DNA of 22,131 nucleotides from a virus, in the IMG/VR virus record IMGVR_UViG_3300011254_000027, positions 1-22,131 of that record. One strand, 5' to 3'. Within the stretch, counting starts at the first letter, position 1. Every line of letters begins with the position of its first letter. The notes beneath the pieces were generated by a model. That model did not search any database, was not told the DNA's origin, and saw only the letters and a program-made list of their open reading frames with translations. Positions 1 to 8,063 of the stretch are shown in pieces. The translations under genes were made by a program, and so were the position numbers.

Positions 1-56
1 TTGTGGTGTGCTGTACTATACTCTGCTGTTTCCTTGCTAGATCGCTGATATTTTCC
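1..56. other. Unassignable leader sequence before adapter
   Basis: These bases lie outside the sequencing adapter at 57-114. They do not continue the tail-fibre reading frame, and I see no phage feature in them. They are probably read noise or a chimeric fragment joined during library preparation or assembly. Confidence 0.7.
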
Positions 57-114
57 ATTGATACCGCGACGACCTAGTTCTTCACTCTTTCCCTACACGA
101 CGCTCTTCCGATCT
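57..114 (+). other. Illumina P5/TruSeq adapter contamination
   Basis: Positions 57-114 align without gaps to the 58-base Illumina P5/universal adapter. I count 6 mismatches, all in the first 26 bases, and the last 32 bases (83-114, ending in CGCTCTTCCGATCT) are exact. Read on the minus strand, the adapter gives RSEERRVGKE, a known contaminant peptide in translated databases. Read on the plus strand it gives SSLFPYTTLFRS, also a known artefact. Real insert sequence starts at 115. Confidence 0.97.
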
Positions 115-3100
115 GGTGCCGTCTTTGCTAAAACTGACAATCTCGCCATCAGAGATTCCACGATTAAACCGTGCTGTTGCAGCACCACTACGAGAAAACT
201 GTGCGTTACCGTCTGCACGAAGTGCAATACCGCTTACGTCATTATTGGTGACAGGCAGGTTATCAGTAGTCCCCACCAGCAAGTTACCGCTGCTGTCGAT
301 GCGCATACGTTCTGCGTTTGCGGTCATGTCTTTAAACTCAAACTGACCGTCATTGCTGCTTATGTTTGTGCCAATCTTGTATCGTTTTGAAGAGCCACCT
401 TTATCATCAAAATCAATAGAACTTTCAGTGAGGCTATCTATTTTGAGGGTGGTGGGGGTTCCACCACTGTCTAGAGTAAGGGTTGTTGTAGGCGAACTCG
501 TGCCAATCCCAACATTACCGCTGCTGTCGATGCGCATGGCTTCATCCGCAGCGTTTAAACCGCCAGTTCTGAACTGCAAATCTGTTGCAGACATTAAATA
601 AGTACTATTACCAAATACGCTAAAACGTCCTTGCTGCCCCTCAGAATCATGAATTTGAACAGAGTTAGAGAGGTAGAGGTCTTTGAAGCGTTGTGATGAA
701 TGGCCTAGAGTAACAGTGCCATCTGCGGCTGCACCAGTGTTGCTTAGTGGCCTGACAGAAACATTTGAGTAAATACCTAATCCTGCGCCACTTGCAAATG
801 CACCGTACCACTTAAATTCGTTGCCAGAACTTCCAGAAGCAATACTCCCCACCGTGGTGCCGTCTTTCCAAAACTGAACAATGTCCCCATCTGACGTGTT
901 CCTGCGAATGTATACTGGAACACCATCATTTCTAGTAATATTTGTTTCACCGCTACTTTTTAATGCAATACCATTATTTGCAAAAGTAGTAACACTCTTA
1001 CCTACCAAGAGATTACCGCTGCTGTCTATGCGCATCTTCTCAGTGGGGGTATCAAGGTTGTTCGTTGTATAAAAAGACAATCCAACTTGATTAGATGTAC
1101 CACCCCTGTTTAAACCAATAGCACTGTACCTGTCTGTTGGCCTCCCGGCAGAAAGAGCAATATAGGGTGCGTCTGCATTTGCCCCTACAACACCTTCAAC
1201 AGAAATTAATTCACTAGGCGAACTCGTGCCAATCCCCAAGTTACCGCTTGTAATATTAAGACCACCAGTCATAGTATCGCCAGCTACTTCAACATAACGT
1301 GCATCTGACTGTAGTTTGGTATAGTGATCTGCAACTACGAATGTACCGTAAGCTACGATGTCCACTACGTCATTGACTGCAGCACCTGTGGTAAGCGTAA
1401 TGCTTGTACCGTTAGTGGCAGTGAAGTCAGTACCAGCAATAAGTTTAACACCGTTGAGGTACACATCTACATAGCCAGTGTCATAGGTAGCAGCAAAGAC
1501 TGTCTGACCTGCAGTGGCAGTGTAAGTGTTACGATCAGATGTACCATTGACAGCAGAACCAGCAGACTGCCAACCACTAGAACCATATACGTTCATAATA
1601 TTTGTAGTACTGTTAAAGTACAAAGCACCAATAACAAGTGCATCACCGTCATTATCTACTGTTGGTGCGGTAGACTTAGCTCCAAGGTAACGGTCATCAA
1701 AGTTATCATAGGATGCAGCGGCATTAGCTTCACTGGTAGCTGCAGCACTAGCTGAGTTACTTGCATTAGTTTCGCTTGTTGCTGCATTGCTTTCAGATGT
1801 AGCTGCTGCAGCGGCACTTGCACTAGCGGCAGTGGCACTACCAAGGATACCATCAACGTATGTCTTAGATGTAGCATCGTTAGCATCTGTAGGAGCAGCC
1901 AAGCCAGTTACTTTGTTGGAACCCATTGCAAGGTTGCCAGACATAGTATCACCAGCTTTAGCTACACGGGTATCACGCTGTGTGTCTGTATATACTTTTG
2001 TAGCTACGTCCTGTGCCGCTGTAGGATCACCTGCACCAGTGATCTTATTAGTGGACATGGCAATAGCACCAGTCATTGTACCACCAGCAAGAGGAAGCTT
2101 AGTGGCAATGCTGTTGGTTACTGTAGTAGCAAAGTCAGGGTCATCACCCAAAGCTGCAGCAAGCTCATTAAGAGTATCGAGTGTACCCGGTGCTGAATCT
2201 ACGAGGTTAGATACTTGTGTGTCTACATAGCCCTTAGTGGCTGCATCATTTGTATTAGTAGGTGAGGTAAGGTTAGTGATGGTAGCAGTTGTACCAGCAT
2301 TCATGTTCAGTGTACCATCAATGGTCACGTTGTTGAATGTGGATGTACCAGCAGAAGTTACATTACCTGTAAGGTCACCTGTTACATTTCCTGTTACAGT
2401 ACCACCCGACAGGTTACCCGTAACATTACCAGTCACGTTACCTGTTAGGTTAGCTGTAACACCACCAGAGGCCGTTACTGTAGTGAAGGCACCAGTAGAC
2501 GCAGAGCTTGCACCGATAGTGGCTCCGTCAATAGTACCGCCATTAATATCCGCTGTAGCTAGTGTAGCTTGACCAGAGGTAGTCAGTGTAGTGAAGCTAC
2601 CAGCGGCAGTACCTACAGCACCGATTACAGTACCGTCAATGTTACCACCGTTGATGTCTACAGTATTAAGTGTAGCTTGGCCTGTGGACTGCAGTGTAGT
2701 GAACTTACCAGTAGTGTGGCTAGTAGCACCAATAGTAGTACCATCAATAGTACCACCGTTAATGTCTGCAGTAGCTGCAGTCAGGCTTGTGTTAGCGTTA
2801 AGAGTAGTGAATGTACCAGCGGCAGGTGTAGCTGCACCAATAACTGAGTTGTCAATAGTACCAGAGTTAATGTCACCAGATGTAATGACTGTTGTACCTG
2901 TGGCAGAAAGGTCAACTGCATCAAGATCAGAGAAGGTAGAAGTGCCAGTGGATGTAACATTACCAGTCAAATCACCAGTAATATCACCTGTTACGTTACC
3001 TGTCAAGTTACCTGTGATATTAGCTACGACACCAGCAGGTGCAGTGATAACGCCAGTTACGTTAAGAGTGCCAGCTACTGTAGCATTTTCATGTACTGCA

Positions 3101-3474
3101 AGTGTGTCAATGTAACCGATGCCATCAATGTACAAGTCTTTAAACTCAGAACCTGTAGCACCAAGGTCAATGTCATTGTCTGTGATAGGGCGGATAACAC
3201 CATCACGAATACTAATCTGTTCTACAGGTACACCAGCTACTTCAACGTAGAAGTCTACAGTGTTTGAACCTGTGTTTACCTGTACTTTATTGTTAGCATC
3301 TAGGTCAGCAATCAGGGGTACGTATTCACCTTCACCTGTTGTACCGTCATGCTTGTGACCGCCTGTAGCAGCAAAGGCATCACGTAGAGCGTTATACTCA
3401 GCGTTAATAGGAGCAGCACGTACCGTTGCGGTAGGAATGATGTCTGCTGTAGATTGTCTTGTATAACCTGCCAC
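115..3474 (-). CDS. Tail fibre protein, C-terminus missing
   Basis: This is the distal tail gene, cut at the adapter junction, so about 1,120 residues remain and the true C-terminus is unknown. The start is GTG at 3474 with GGAG seven bases upstream, inside the end of the preceding gene. The N-terminal ~60 residues (MAGYTRQSTADIIPTATV, then GGHKHDG) look like the virion-attachment part of podovirus fibres. Residues 151-181 are TGN[VL]/TGD repeats. Residues 201-344 are four 36-residue repeats. Then come two NDAATK/YVDTQ-like segments, an Ala/Ser-rich coiled-coil-like stretch (about 550-600) and repeated MRIDSSGN[LV] blocks. The last phage residues, SDGEIVSFSKDGT, match an upstream copy (SDGDIVQFWKDGT) that continues with TVGSI, so at least one more repeat is probably lost. 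It presumably binds the host surface. The receptor cannot be inferred. Confidence 0.85.
2443..2874 (-). repeat. Four tandem 36-residue (108-bp) repeats in tail fibre
   Basis: Residues 201-344 of the fibre are four consecutive 36-residue units beginning DINSGTIDNSVIGA, DINGGTIDGTTIGA, DINGGNIDGTVIGA and DINGGTIDGATIGA. Each contains a FTT[LV] motif near unit position 22. The units diverge in DNA but keep exact length, as expected for a repetitive beta-structured shaft. Confidence 0.85.
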
Positions 3475-3477
3475 GGT

Positions 3478-5016
3478 TTATCTCCTGTCTGCTGTGCCAT
3501 ACGTAAGCGTAATAGCTTGAATAGTATGACTTGCACTTTGATTATTGGTTACGTAACTAATAGAAACAGAGTTACCTGAGCCAGATACATTGGTTAGTTT
3601 TTTAGGTGAAGGGTTACCATCGAAGATGTCACCAGAGTCATAAATGGCTGTACCGTATAGTGCTGCCGCACCTTCTGTAGAGAAGTCATATGTAGTTGGG
3701 TTGTTAGTGTTTACATCATCATAGTCATACGAAACGCCTACAAAGACTTCTGTAGTACCCTCTGATCGTAGGTACGTGTGGATGTTATAGATATTCTTAC
3801 GTATCTCTGGGTCTTCCATGTAGTAGTAGGGTGTTTGATAAAGACTAAATACATCCTGCCCATCAAATGATGTACCACGTTCTTGTCTGTGTACTTTACC
3901 TGCTGCATCACCATGTATAACATATTCGTACTGACCGATAAAGCCACTAGATACACAGTTAGCTTCAATGCCGATAAGCTGACTATACTCAAAGATACTC
4001 TGTTTGTTTTGGCTTTTACGTATAGCGCCAATCAAAGACAAAGAAGCATCGTTCTTAAAGAAGAACCTGAACTGAGACTTACGCTGGATTACAGCAATAC
4101 TAACATCTACAATATCTTCTGACAAGTAGTAATTATCAAAGATGTCTTGTATTTCTTTAGATATGGGAGCAAGCTCAACGTCACCAATACGATCCGTACC
4201 AGAAATAGGGCGTATACCATCTGGCCCTAAGAACAGGAGGTCACCACCAAATTCTACTACAGTATCAGGAGCAACACAACCTAAGTTAGATGTAACACTC
4301 TGTAATTGAAAGTCAGCTAAGTTAGTACCTACTACTTTCTTAATAGTGTTAGCACCAAAGACAAACAACTCATTACGGAATTTCTTAATAGCTGTAATGG
4401 TATAGCCTACGTTAATAACACCAGCCCCATTTGCAGGGCTAAAGTCTACAGCATTCAAAGGAGCACTAAAGTGTAGGTTGTATGGGTCGCTAGAATCACC
4501 AGCTAAGAATATGTGAGAGGCAAACTCTTCTGCGAACTTAGGATTAGTAGGGGCATTTGCATGAGTAAGCTGAGTGTAAGTAGTGCCATCATAAGTAGCT
4601 GCAGGGTTCTGACCATCTGTGAGAAGCATAACTTCACCAGACCAGTTGTAGTTAACAAACCGTACACGACTAACATTTGTCATGTCTGGTGTACCAGCAG
4701 AAGTTACAGCATCCCAGCTAGTCGTTCCATTGTTCCACTTGTGTAGATAGTTATACCCAGAAGTAGGTTTTCTGCAAGCAAAAATACCATCATGAATGTT
4801 ACCATTTACATTAACACCAAGAACCTGGCCTGTGCCTGTAACTGTACCAAAGTCATTCTGAAAGCCACTGATACGGCGATACCCACCAGACAGAGCAGGT
4901 TCGTAGTTAATCATACGAATAGCACTACCGCTTAGCGCAGACGCTTGCGTGATAGGGTCTACGTTAGTGACCAAACCACCAGCGCAAACAGTAAGGTGCG
5001 TTCTGAGATTATCCAT
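3478..5016 (-). CDS. P22 gp10-like tail/DNA-stabilisation protein
   Basis: This 512-residue protein sits between the gp4-like adaptor and the tail fibre. That is the position of the P22 gp10 hub protein, which plugs the portal channel and carries the tail. It is rich in aromatic beta-strand segments (LFVFGANTIKKVVG, DLLFLGPDGIRPISG, YEYVIHGDAAGKVHR) with spacing like a beta-propeller. Its N-terminus has a GLVTNVDPI-type opening that I associate with this family. The start is ATG at 5016, directly after the preceding gene's stop at 5017. It ends in TAA at 3478, four bases before the fibre's GTG, so the two are probably translationally coupled. The family call rests on pattern memory and gene order. 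Confidence 0.7.
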   Translation of the reverse strand: MDNLRTHLTVCAGGLVTNVDPITQASALSGSAIRMINYEPALSGGYRRISGFQNDFGTVTGTGQVLGVNVNGNIHDGIFACRKPTSGYNYLHKWNNGTTSWDAVTSAGTPDMTNVSRVRFVNYNWSGEVMLLTDGQNPAATYDGTTYTQLTHANAPTNPKFAEEFASHIFLAGDSSDPYNLHFSAPLNAVDFSPANGAGVINVGYTITAIKKFRNELFVFGANTIKKVVGTNLADFQLQSVTSNLGCVAPDTVVEFGGDLLFLGPDGIRPISGTDRIGDVELAPISKEIQDIFDNYYLSEDIVDVSIAVIQRKSQFRFFFKNDASLSLIGAIRKSQNKQSIFEYSQLIGIEANCVSSGFIGQYEYVIHGDAAGKVHRQERGTSFDGQDVFSLYQTPYYYMEDPEIRKNIYNIHTYLRSEGTTEVFVGVSYDYDDVNTNNPTTYDFSTEGAAALYGTAIYDSGDIFDGNPSPKKLTNVSGSGNSVSISYVTNNQSASHTIQAITLTYGTADRR

Positions 5017-5718
5017 TTAGAATGTACTTTTTGTTACAGTGTTATTGCGTACTGTAGAGTATAGCTCAGTAGGACTATCCACGATAAGCCTACGCATAGT
5101 CTTAATGCCTTTAAGGAATTTATCTTGATGCACATTTGCAGACTGCTCATTGGAGCGGAAACGCATCATGTACATCATAGCACCATCAGTAATAATGTGT
5201 TTAAACCGATCTGGGATAACACACACATCTTCTGCCAAGGTTAGGTCTGTAGGGTACTTCCAATAGCGAAACTCTACCTCGTAAGCCTTATCAGGCACGG
5301 GAGTTACACCAAACTTGTCTTCCATAGTCTTGTATACTCTAGTGGGTACACCACGTCCATCTGAACCACTGCTATCCTCTGCAGCACGGTACATGCGTGT
5401 GTACATCTCATAAGTGAGTACAGGAAGTGTGCTAGGGGCAGCGCCCTCAACAGCTTTAAGATAGAATGTTTCCCAGTCTGCTTTAGAGAAGTCAGCGGGG
5501 AAGTCGTAAGTGTTAGTACCTGCAGCTAGAACCTGTGTATACGTAACTAATGTAAAAGGCCACTCTTGTGCCTCTTGCAATATCTCACGTACAGATGAGT
5601 TAACAGCATCTTTAGCAATAGCTTGTACGTTTCTAACACCGTCAAAGTCGGACACGTTAATAGTGACTTCATTAAGCCTACGAAGTAATTCGTTTACCAA
5701 TGTAATGTAAGTTGCCAT
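5017..5718 (-). CDS. P22 gp4-like head-tail adaptor
   Basis: This 233-residue protein lies between the capsid and gp10-like genes, as gp4 does in P22-like phages. The N-terminal half is helical (TLVNELLRRLNEV, then AIAKDAVNSSVREILQEAQE), followed by WPFTLVTYTQVLAAGTNTYD. This resembles gp4 connector proteins that form a ring under the portal. I start it at ATG 5718 (MATYITLV). The frame could extend to a TTG at 5769, but that extension (LALRWPLPSYYRAYE) is encoded by the hairpin after the capsid gene and looks non-coding. The ribosome-binding site before 5718 is weak (AGGG). The protein is longer than P22 gp4 (about 166 residues). Confidence 0.6.
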   Translation of the reverse strand: MATYITLVNELLRRLNEVTINVSDFDGVRNVQAIAKDAVNSSVREILQEAQEWPFTLVTYTQVLAAGTNTYDFPADFSKADWETFYLKAVEGAAPSTLPVLTYEMYTRMYRAAEDSSGSDGRGVPTRVYKTMEDKFGVTPVPDKAYEVEFRYWKYPTDLTLAEDVCVIPDRFKHIITDGAMMYMMRFRSNEQSANVHQDKFLKGIKTMRRLIVDSPTELYSTVRNNTVTKSTF

Positions 5719-5744
5719 TTCATATGCCCTGTAATAAGAGGGAA

Positions 5745-5767
5745 GGGGCCAGCGTAAAGCCAGCCCC
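5745..5767 (-). terminator. GC-rich hairpin after capsid gene
   Basis: On the minus strand this reads GGGGCTGGC, loop TTTAC, then GCTGGCCCC: nine pairs including two G-U pairs that form only in minus-strand RNA. It sits 13 bases past the capsid stop. The following bases (TTCCCTCTT) are pyrimidine-rich but not a clean U-tract, so it may be a weak terminator, attenuator or 3'-end-protecting structure. Confidence 0.5.
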
Positions 5768-5780
5768 AACTCTAGGTAGT

Positions 5781-6830
5781 TTAAGCAGCGTTGTAACGTG
5801 CTGTGAGGAGTGCCTCTGGACGCAGGATCTTGCGGCCATAGAGGTGCATACCACGCACGATGTCAGCAAAGCTGTCTGGGTCACGGTAGTTCTCAACTTT
5901 GTTGATCTGCTCAGCAGAAGCAACAGCATCGTCTTGACCAGCTACGATAACACCGTAGTTAGTGGACTGTGCAGTTGTACCGGATGTACCAGCACCTGTA
6001 CCAGCAGCAGGCAAAGCGTTGGACTGATAAACACGGAAGCCGTGAATGTTGTTCAACACCAGACCGTTTTGCAGGCCAGCACCACCGAAGTCACCGTTCA
6101 GCATACGTGAGTCTTCATCTTTCAGCATCTCAATAAATACTGGATCGAGAACAACCCAACGACCACGGGATTCTACATTTGCTTGATCCATTTTACGAGC
6201 CATACGTGCAAGTACGGTCAATGGGGAAACAGTTGTAGCTGACAGGGCAGTTGCACCTGGCAAACGTGGAGCCAATGGAACGGAGTCGCCTGCAGTAGCT
6301 GTACCAGAAATGGTCAAGTTACCGAAGTCAGTTGCGTCCAAGTGGTTGGCAGTGAAGTATTCACCAGTCAAACCAGCAGTACCTTGTGCATCACCGGAAG
6401 TAGTAGTGATGAAAGCACCAGCAGTTGTGTGACCAGAAAGGTAAGACAATACGTCTGTGTCCATTGCGTCTGCCATTTTATATGCAGCACGGTCAGCGGC
6501 CAAAGATGTGAAGTCAACATTTGCGAACTGCTCTTCAATGTCATCCATCTTGAATGCAAAGTAGTTTGCTTTGTCGATGGTCAAAGAGAAGTCAGAGTCA
6601 TCAAGCTTCTCTACTGAGATGCCTGTGTGACGCTGCAGAGCGTTGACGGTTACGTCTGGCTCTTTTTGAATGCGAACTGTATCGCCTTGGTTTGCAATCT
6701 CACCAAAGTAAGAGTTGTTTGTGATTGCGTTAGTTACAGCTGCACGGCGAAGTGCAATCTGTGCTTGTTTGGAGTAGATAATCGGGGAGAAGTTCCCGTC
6801 AAAGCCACCACCAGCGGTTCCAATAGCCAT
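5781..6830 (-). CDS. Major capsid protein
   Basis: This 349-residue protein directly follows the scaffold gene and precedes the gp4/gp10-like tail genes, the usual place for the coat protein. The start is ATG at 6830 (MAIGTAGGGFDGNF) behind a strong GGAG at a spacing of seven. Features common in phage coat proteins are an N-terminal helix with QAQIALRRAAV, a GDTVRIQKEP segment, a DMDTDVLSYLSGH-like helix, RWVVLDPVFIEMLKD, and a C-terminal GRKILRPEALLTARYNAA. The gene has its own structured leader and is insulated from the scaffold by a terminator, consistent with separate high-level expression. Confidence 0.85.
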   Translation of the reverse strand: MAIGTAGGGFDGNFSPIIYSKQAQIALRRAAVTNAITNNSYFGEIANQGDTVRIQKEPDVTVNALQRHTGISVEKLDDSDFSLTIDKANYFAFKMDDIEEQFANVDFTSLAADRAAYKMADAMDTDVLSYLSGHTTAGAFITTTSGDAQGTAGLTGEYFTANHLDATDFGNLTISGTATAGDSVPLAPRLPGATALSATTVSPLTVLARMARKMDQANVESRGRWVVLDPVFIEMLKDEDSRMLNGDFGGAGLQNGLVLNNIHGFRVYQSNALPAAGTGAGTSGTTAQSTNYGVIVAGQDDAVASAEQINKVENYRDPDSFADIVRGMHLYGRKILRPEALLTARYNAA

Positions 6831-6902
6831 AATAATTCTCCTTTATAGATATGGCGTGAGATTTAGACACTACATATCCACAATAAAAGAGGCTCGTTGT
6901 TT

Positions 6903-6954
6903 TAGGGTAGTCAGCGTTGCTATCAGGATGGCCGTCCTTCAAGCGCTGGGCCTA
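6903..6954 (-). ncRNA. Candidate structured leader upstream of capsid gene
   Basis: Three nested stems are visible. TAGG (6903-6906) pairs with CCTA (6951-6954), CAGCG (6912-6916) with CGCTG (6944-6948), and AGGAT (6925-6929) with GTCCT (6934-6938) around a GGCC loop. The element lies between the terminator at 6997-7033 and the capsid start. I do not recognise it as a known riboswitch or ribozyme. It could be a translational control or RNA-stability element. Confidence 0.4.
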
Positions 6955-6996
6955 TACTCAGAGGTAGTTCTTCGTGTGGCTAGTGCTTATTGAAAA

Positions 6997-7033
6997 GCAT
7001 GTACAGGCAGTTAATGCCTGACACTGTACATGC
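6997..7033 (-). terminator. Intrinsic terminator between scaffold and capsid genes
   Basis: Minus-strand RNA folds as outer stem GCATGTA/TACATGC (7 bp) and inner stem CAGGCA/TGCCTG (6 bp) with loop TTAAC and a six-base bulge, followed at once by UUUU (6996-6993). It lies 35 bases beyond the scaffold stop. This suggests partial termination before the capsid gene, or a boundary between two transcription units. Confidence 0.75.
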
Positions 7034-7067
7034 CTATAGTTTTATCTACGATACAAGTATTGTCAAC

Positions 7068-7994
7068 TTATTTCTTTGATACATCGTAAATAAATTTACC
7101 AGAGCGCTGAGCATCAAAGATCTCTTCCATGCGCTTCTCGTATTCCTTCATGGACATTTTAGCTACCTGTGACTCCCTGATGTACTTAGCTGAGTCATCT
7201 GTGTCAGGTGTAGAACGTCCTTTAGCTTTAACTGAGGATGCAGCTGCTTTGTCTGAGCTAGAGCTTACCTTAGTCTTAATACCTTGATCTGCTTTATAAA
7301 GATCAATAACACGTGCAACAGACTTAGCGTCTTCACTATTCTCGTAGAGGGCATCCTGTACAACTTTAGGTTGCTTCTCTGCCCAAGCGTGAAACGCATC
7401 ATCAGCACGAATCTCTTGAAAGTCAGGGTGCATAGAGATTAACTCTGCTTCTGCCTTCTCTCGTTTAGCTGTAGCTCGTAGAGCTTCAATCTCCTTTAAA
7501 CGCCCATCTAGGTCTGAGGAACGCTCACTAGCTTTTTTATCAGCGATTGCTTCTACGATACCTGCAATGTCTGGGTACTTCTTAGCCCAAGCCTCTACTT
7601 CGTCTTCTGACTTAGGTAGTACAAGCTCATTCTTAGTAGCCGCCTCAAGTTGAGACTGTAGCTTATCAAGCTGAGCCTGAAACTCTTTCTCTTTCTCTTG
7701 AGTGTGGCGGCGTAGATCACCATAACGCTTTTTGAAGTTCTTTTCTTCAGCACTCAGATCTTCTTCTTGTGCTTCAGCTTTTGGTTCTTCTTCTTGTTTG
7801 GTAACACTCTCTGCCTGAACTGAGGGTTCGCTAGGCTCTGAGCTATCGGGTTCCGCTTCAACAGCTTCTTCTTCTGTTTCATCTTGTGTTACACCTGCTT
7901 GTTTAAGCAGTTCCCGTAGCTCATCCTCATCACGTTGTACACGAGACAAGTTCCGTTTGTGAGACATTGAGTTGGTTTGAATGGCTTCCGACAT
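7068..7994 (-). CDS. Scaffolding protein
   Basis: This 308-residue, highly charged protein is encoded just upstream of the capsid gene, where tailed phages place the scaffold that directs procapsid assembly. It has an acidic N-terminal third (TQDETEEEAVEAEPDSSEP), a long predicted coiled coil (about residues 75-125 and 155-190, Glu/Lys/Gln-rich), and a basic C-terminus ending SGKFIYDVSKK, which could bind coat subunits. The start is ATG 7994 behind AAGGAG at a spacing of seven. A second in-frame Met (residue 10) is possible but has no comparable ribosome-binding site. Confidence 0.8.
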   Translation of the reverse strand: MSEAIQTNSMSHKRNLSRVQRDEDELRELLKQAGVTQDETEEEAVEAEPDSSEPSEPSVQAESVTKQEEEPKAEAQEEDLSAEEKNFKKRYGDLRRHTQEKEKEFQAQLDKLQSQLEAATKNELVLPKSEDEVEAWAKKYPDIAGIVEAIADKKASERSSDLDGRLKEIEALRATAKREKAEAELISMHPDFQEIRADDAFHAWAEKQPKVVQDALYENSEDAKSVARVIDLYKADQGIKTKVSSSSDKAAASSVKAKGRSTPDTDDSAKYIRESQVAKMSMKEYEKRMEEIFDAQRSGKFIYDVSKK

Positions 7995-8015
7995 GTTTTT
8001 CTCCTTATGTTGGGG

Positions 8016-8029
8016 CCAGCCTTAGCTGG
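8016..8029 (-). other. Small hairpin before scaffold ribosome-binding site
   Basis: CCAGC (8016-8020) and GCTGG (8025-8029) form a 5-bp stem with a four-base loop about 16 bases upstream of the scaffold AAGGAG. Its sequence context (GGGGCCAGC) resembles the hairpin after the capsid gene at 5745-5767. It may stabilise or process the transcript. Confidence 0.35.
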
Positions 8030-8063
8030 GTAGCCTTATAGTTATATGGTAGTCTAGTAGTTG

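Noticed and set aside
58-390. Plus-strand open frame beginning MIPRRPSSSLFPYTTLFRS
   Set aside because: Its start lies in adapter sequence (SSLFPYTTLFRS is an adapter translation) and the rest is antisense to the tail fibre.
1787-3115. Several long plus-strand open frames opposite the tail fibre
   Set aside because: They are antisense shadows of Gly/Thr/Ala-rich repeats with biased Val/Ser/Pro composition and no ribosome-binding sites.
6903-6954. Hammerhead ribozyme or glutamine riboswitch in the capsid leader
   Set aside because: CTGATA resembles part of a hammerhead core, but the GAAA segment and required stems are missing. The conserved glutamine-riboswitch sequences are also absent.
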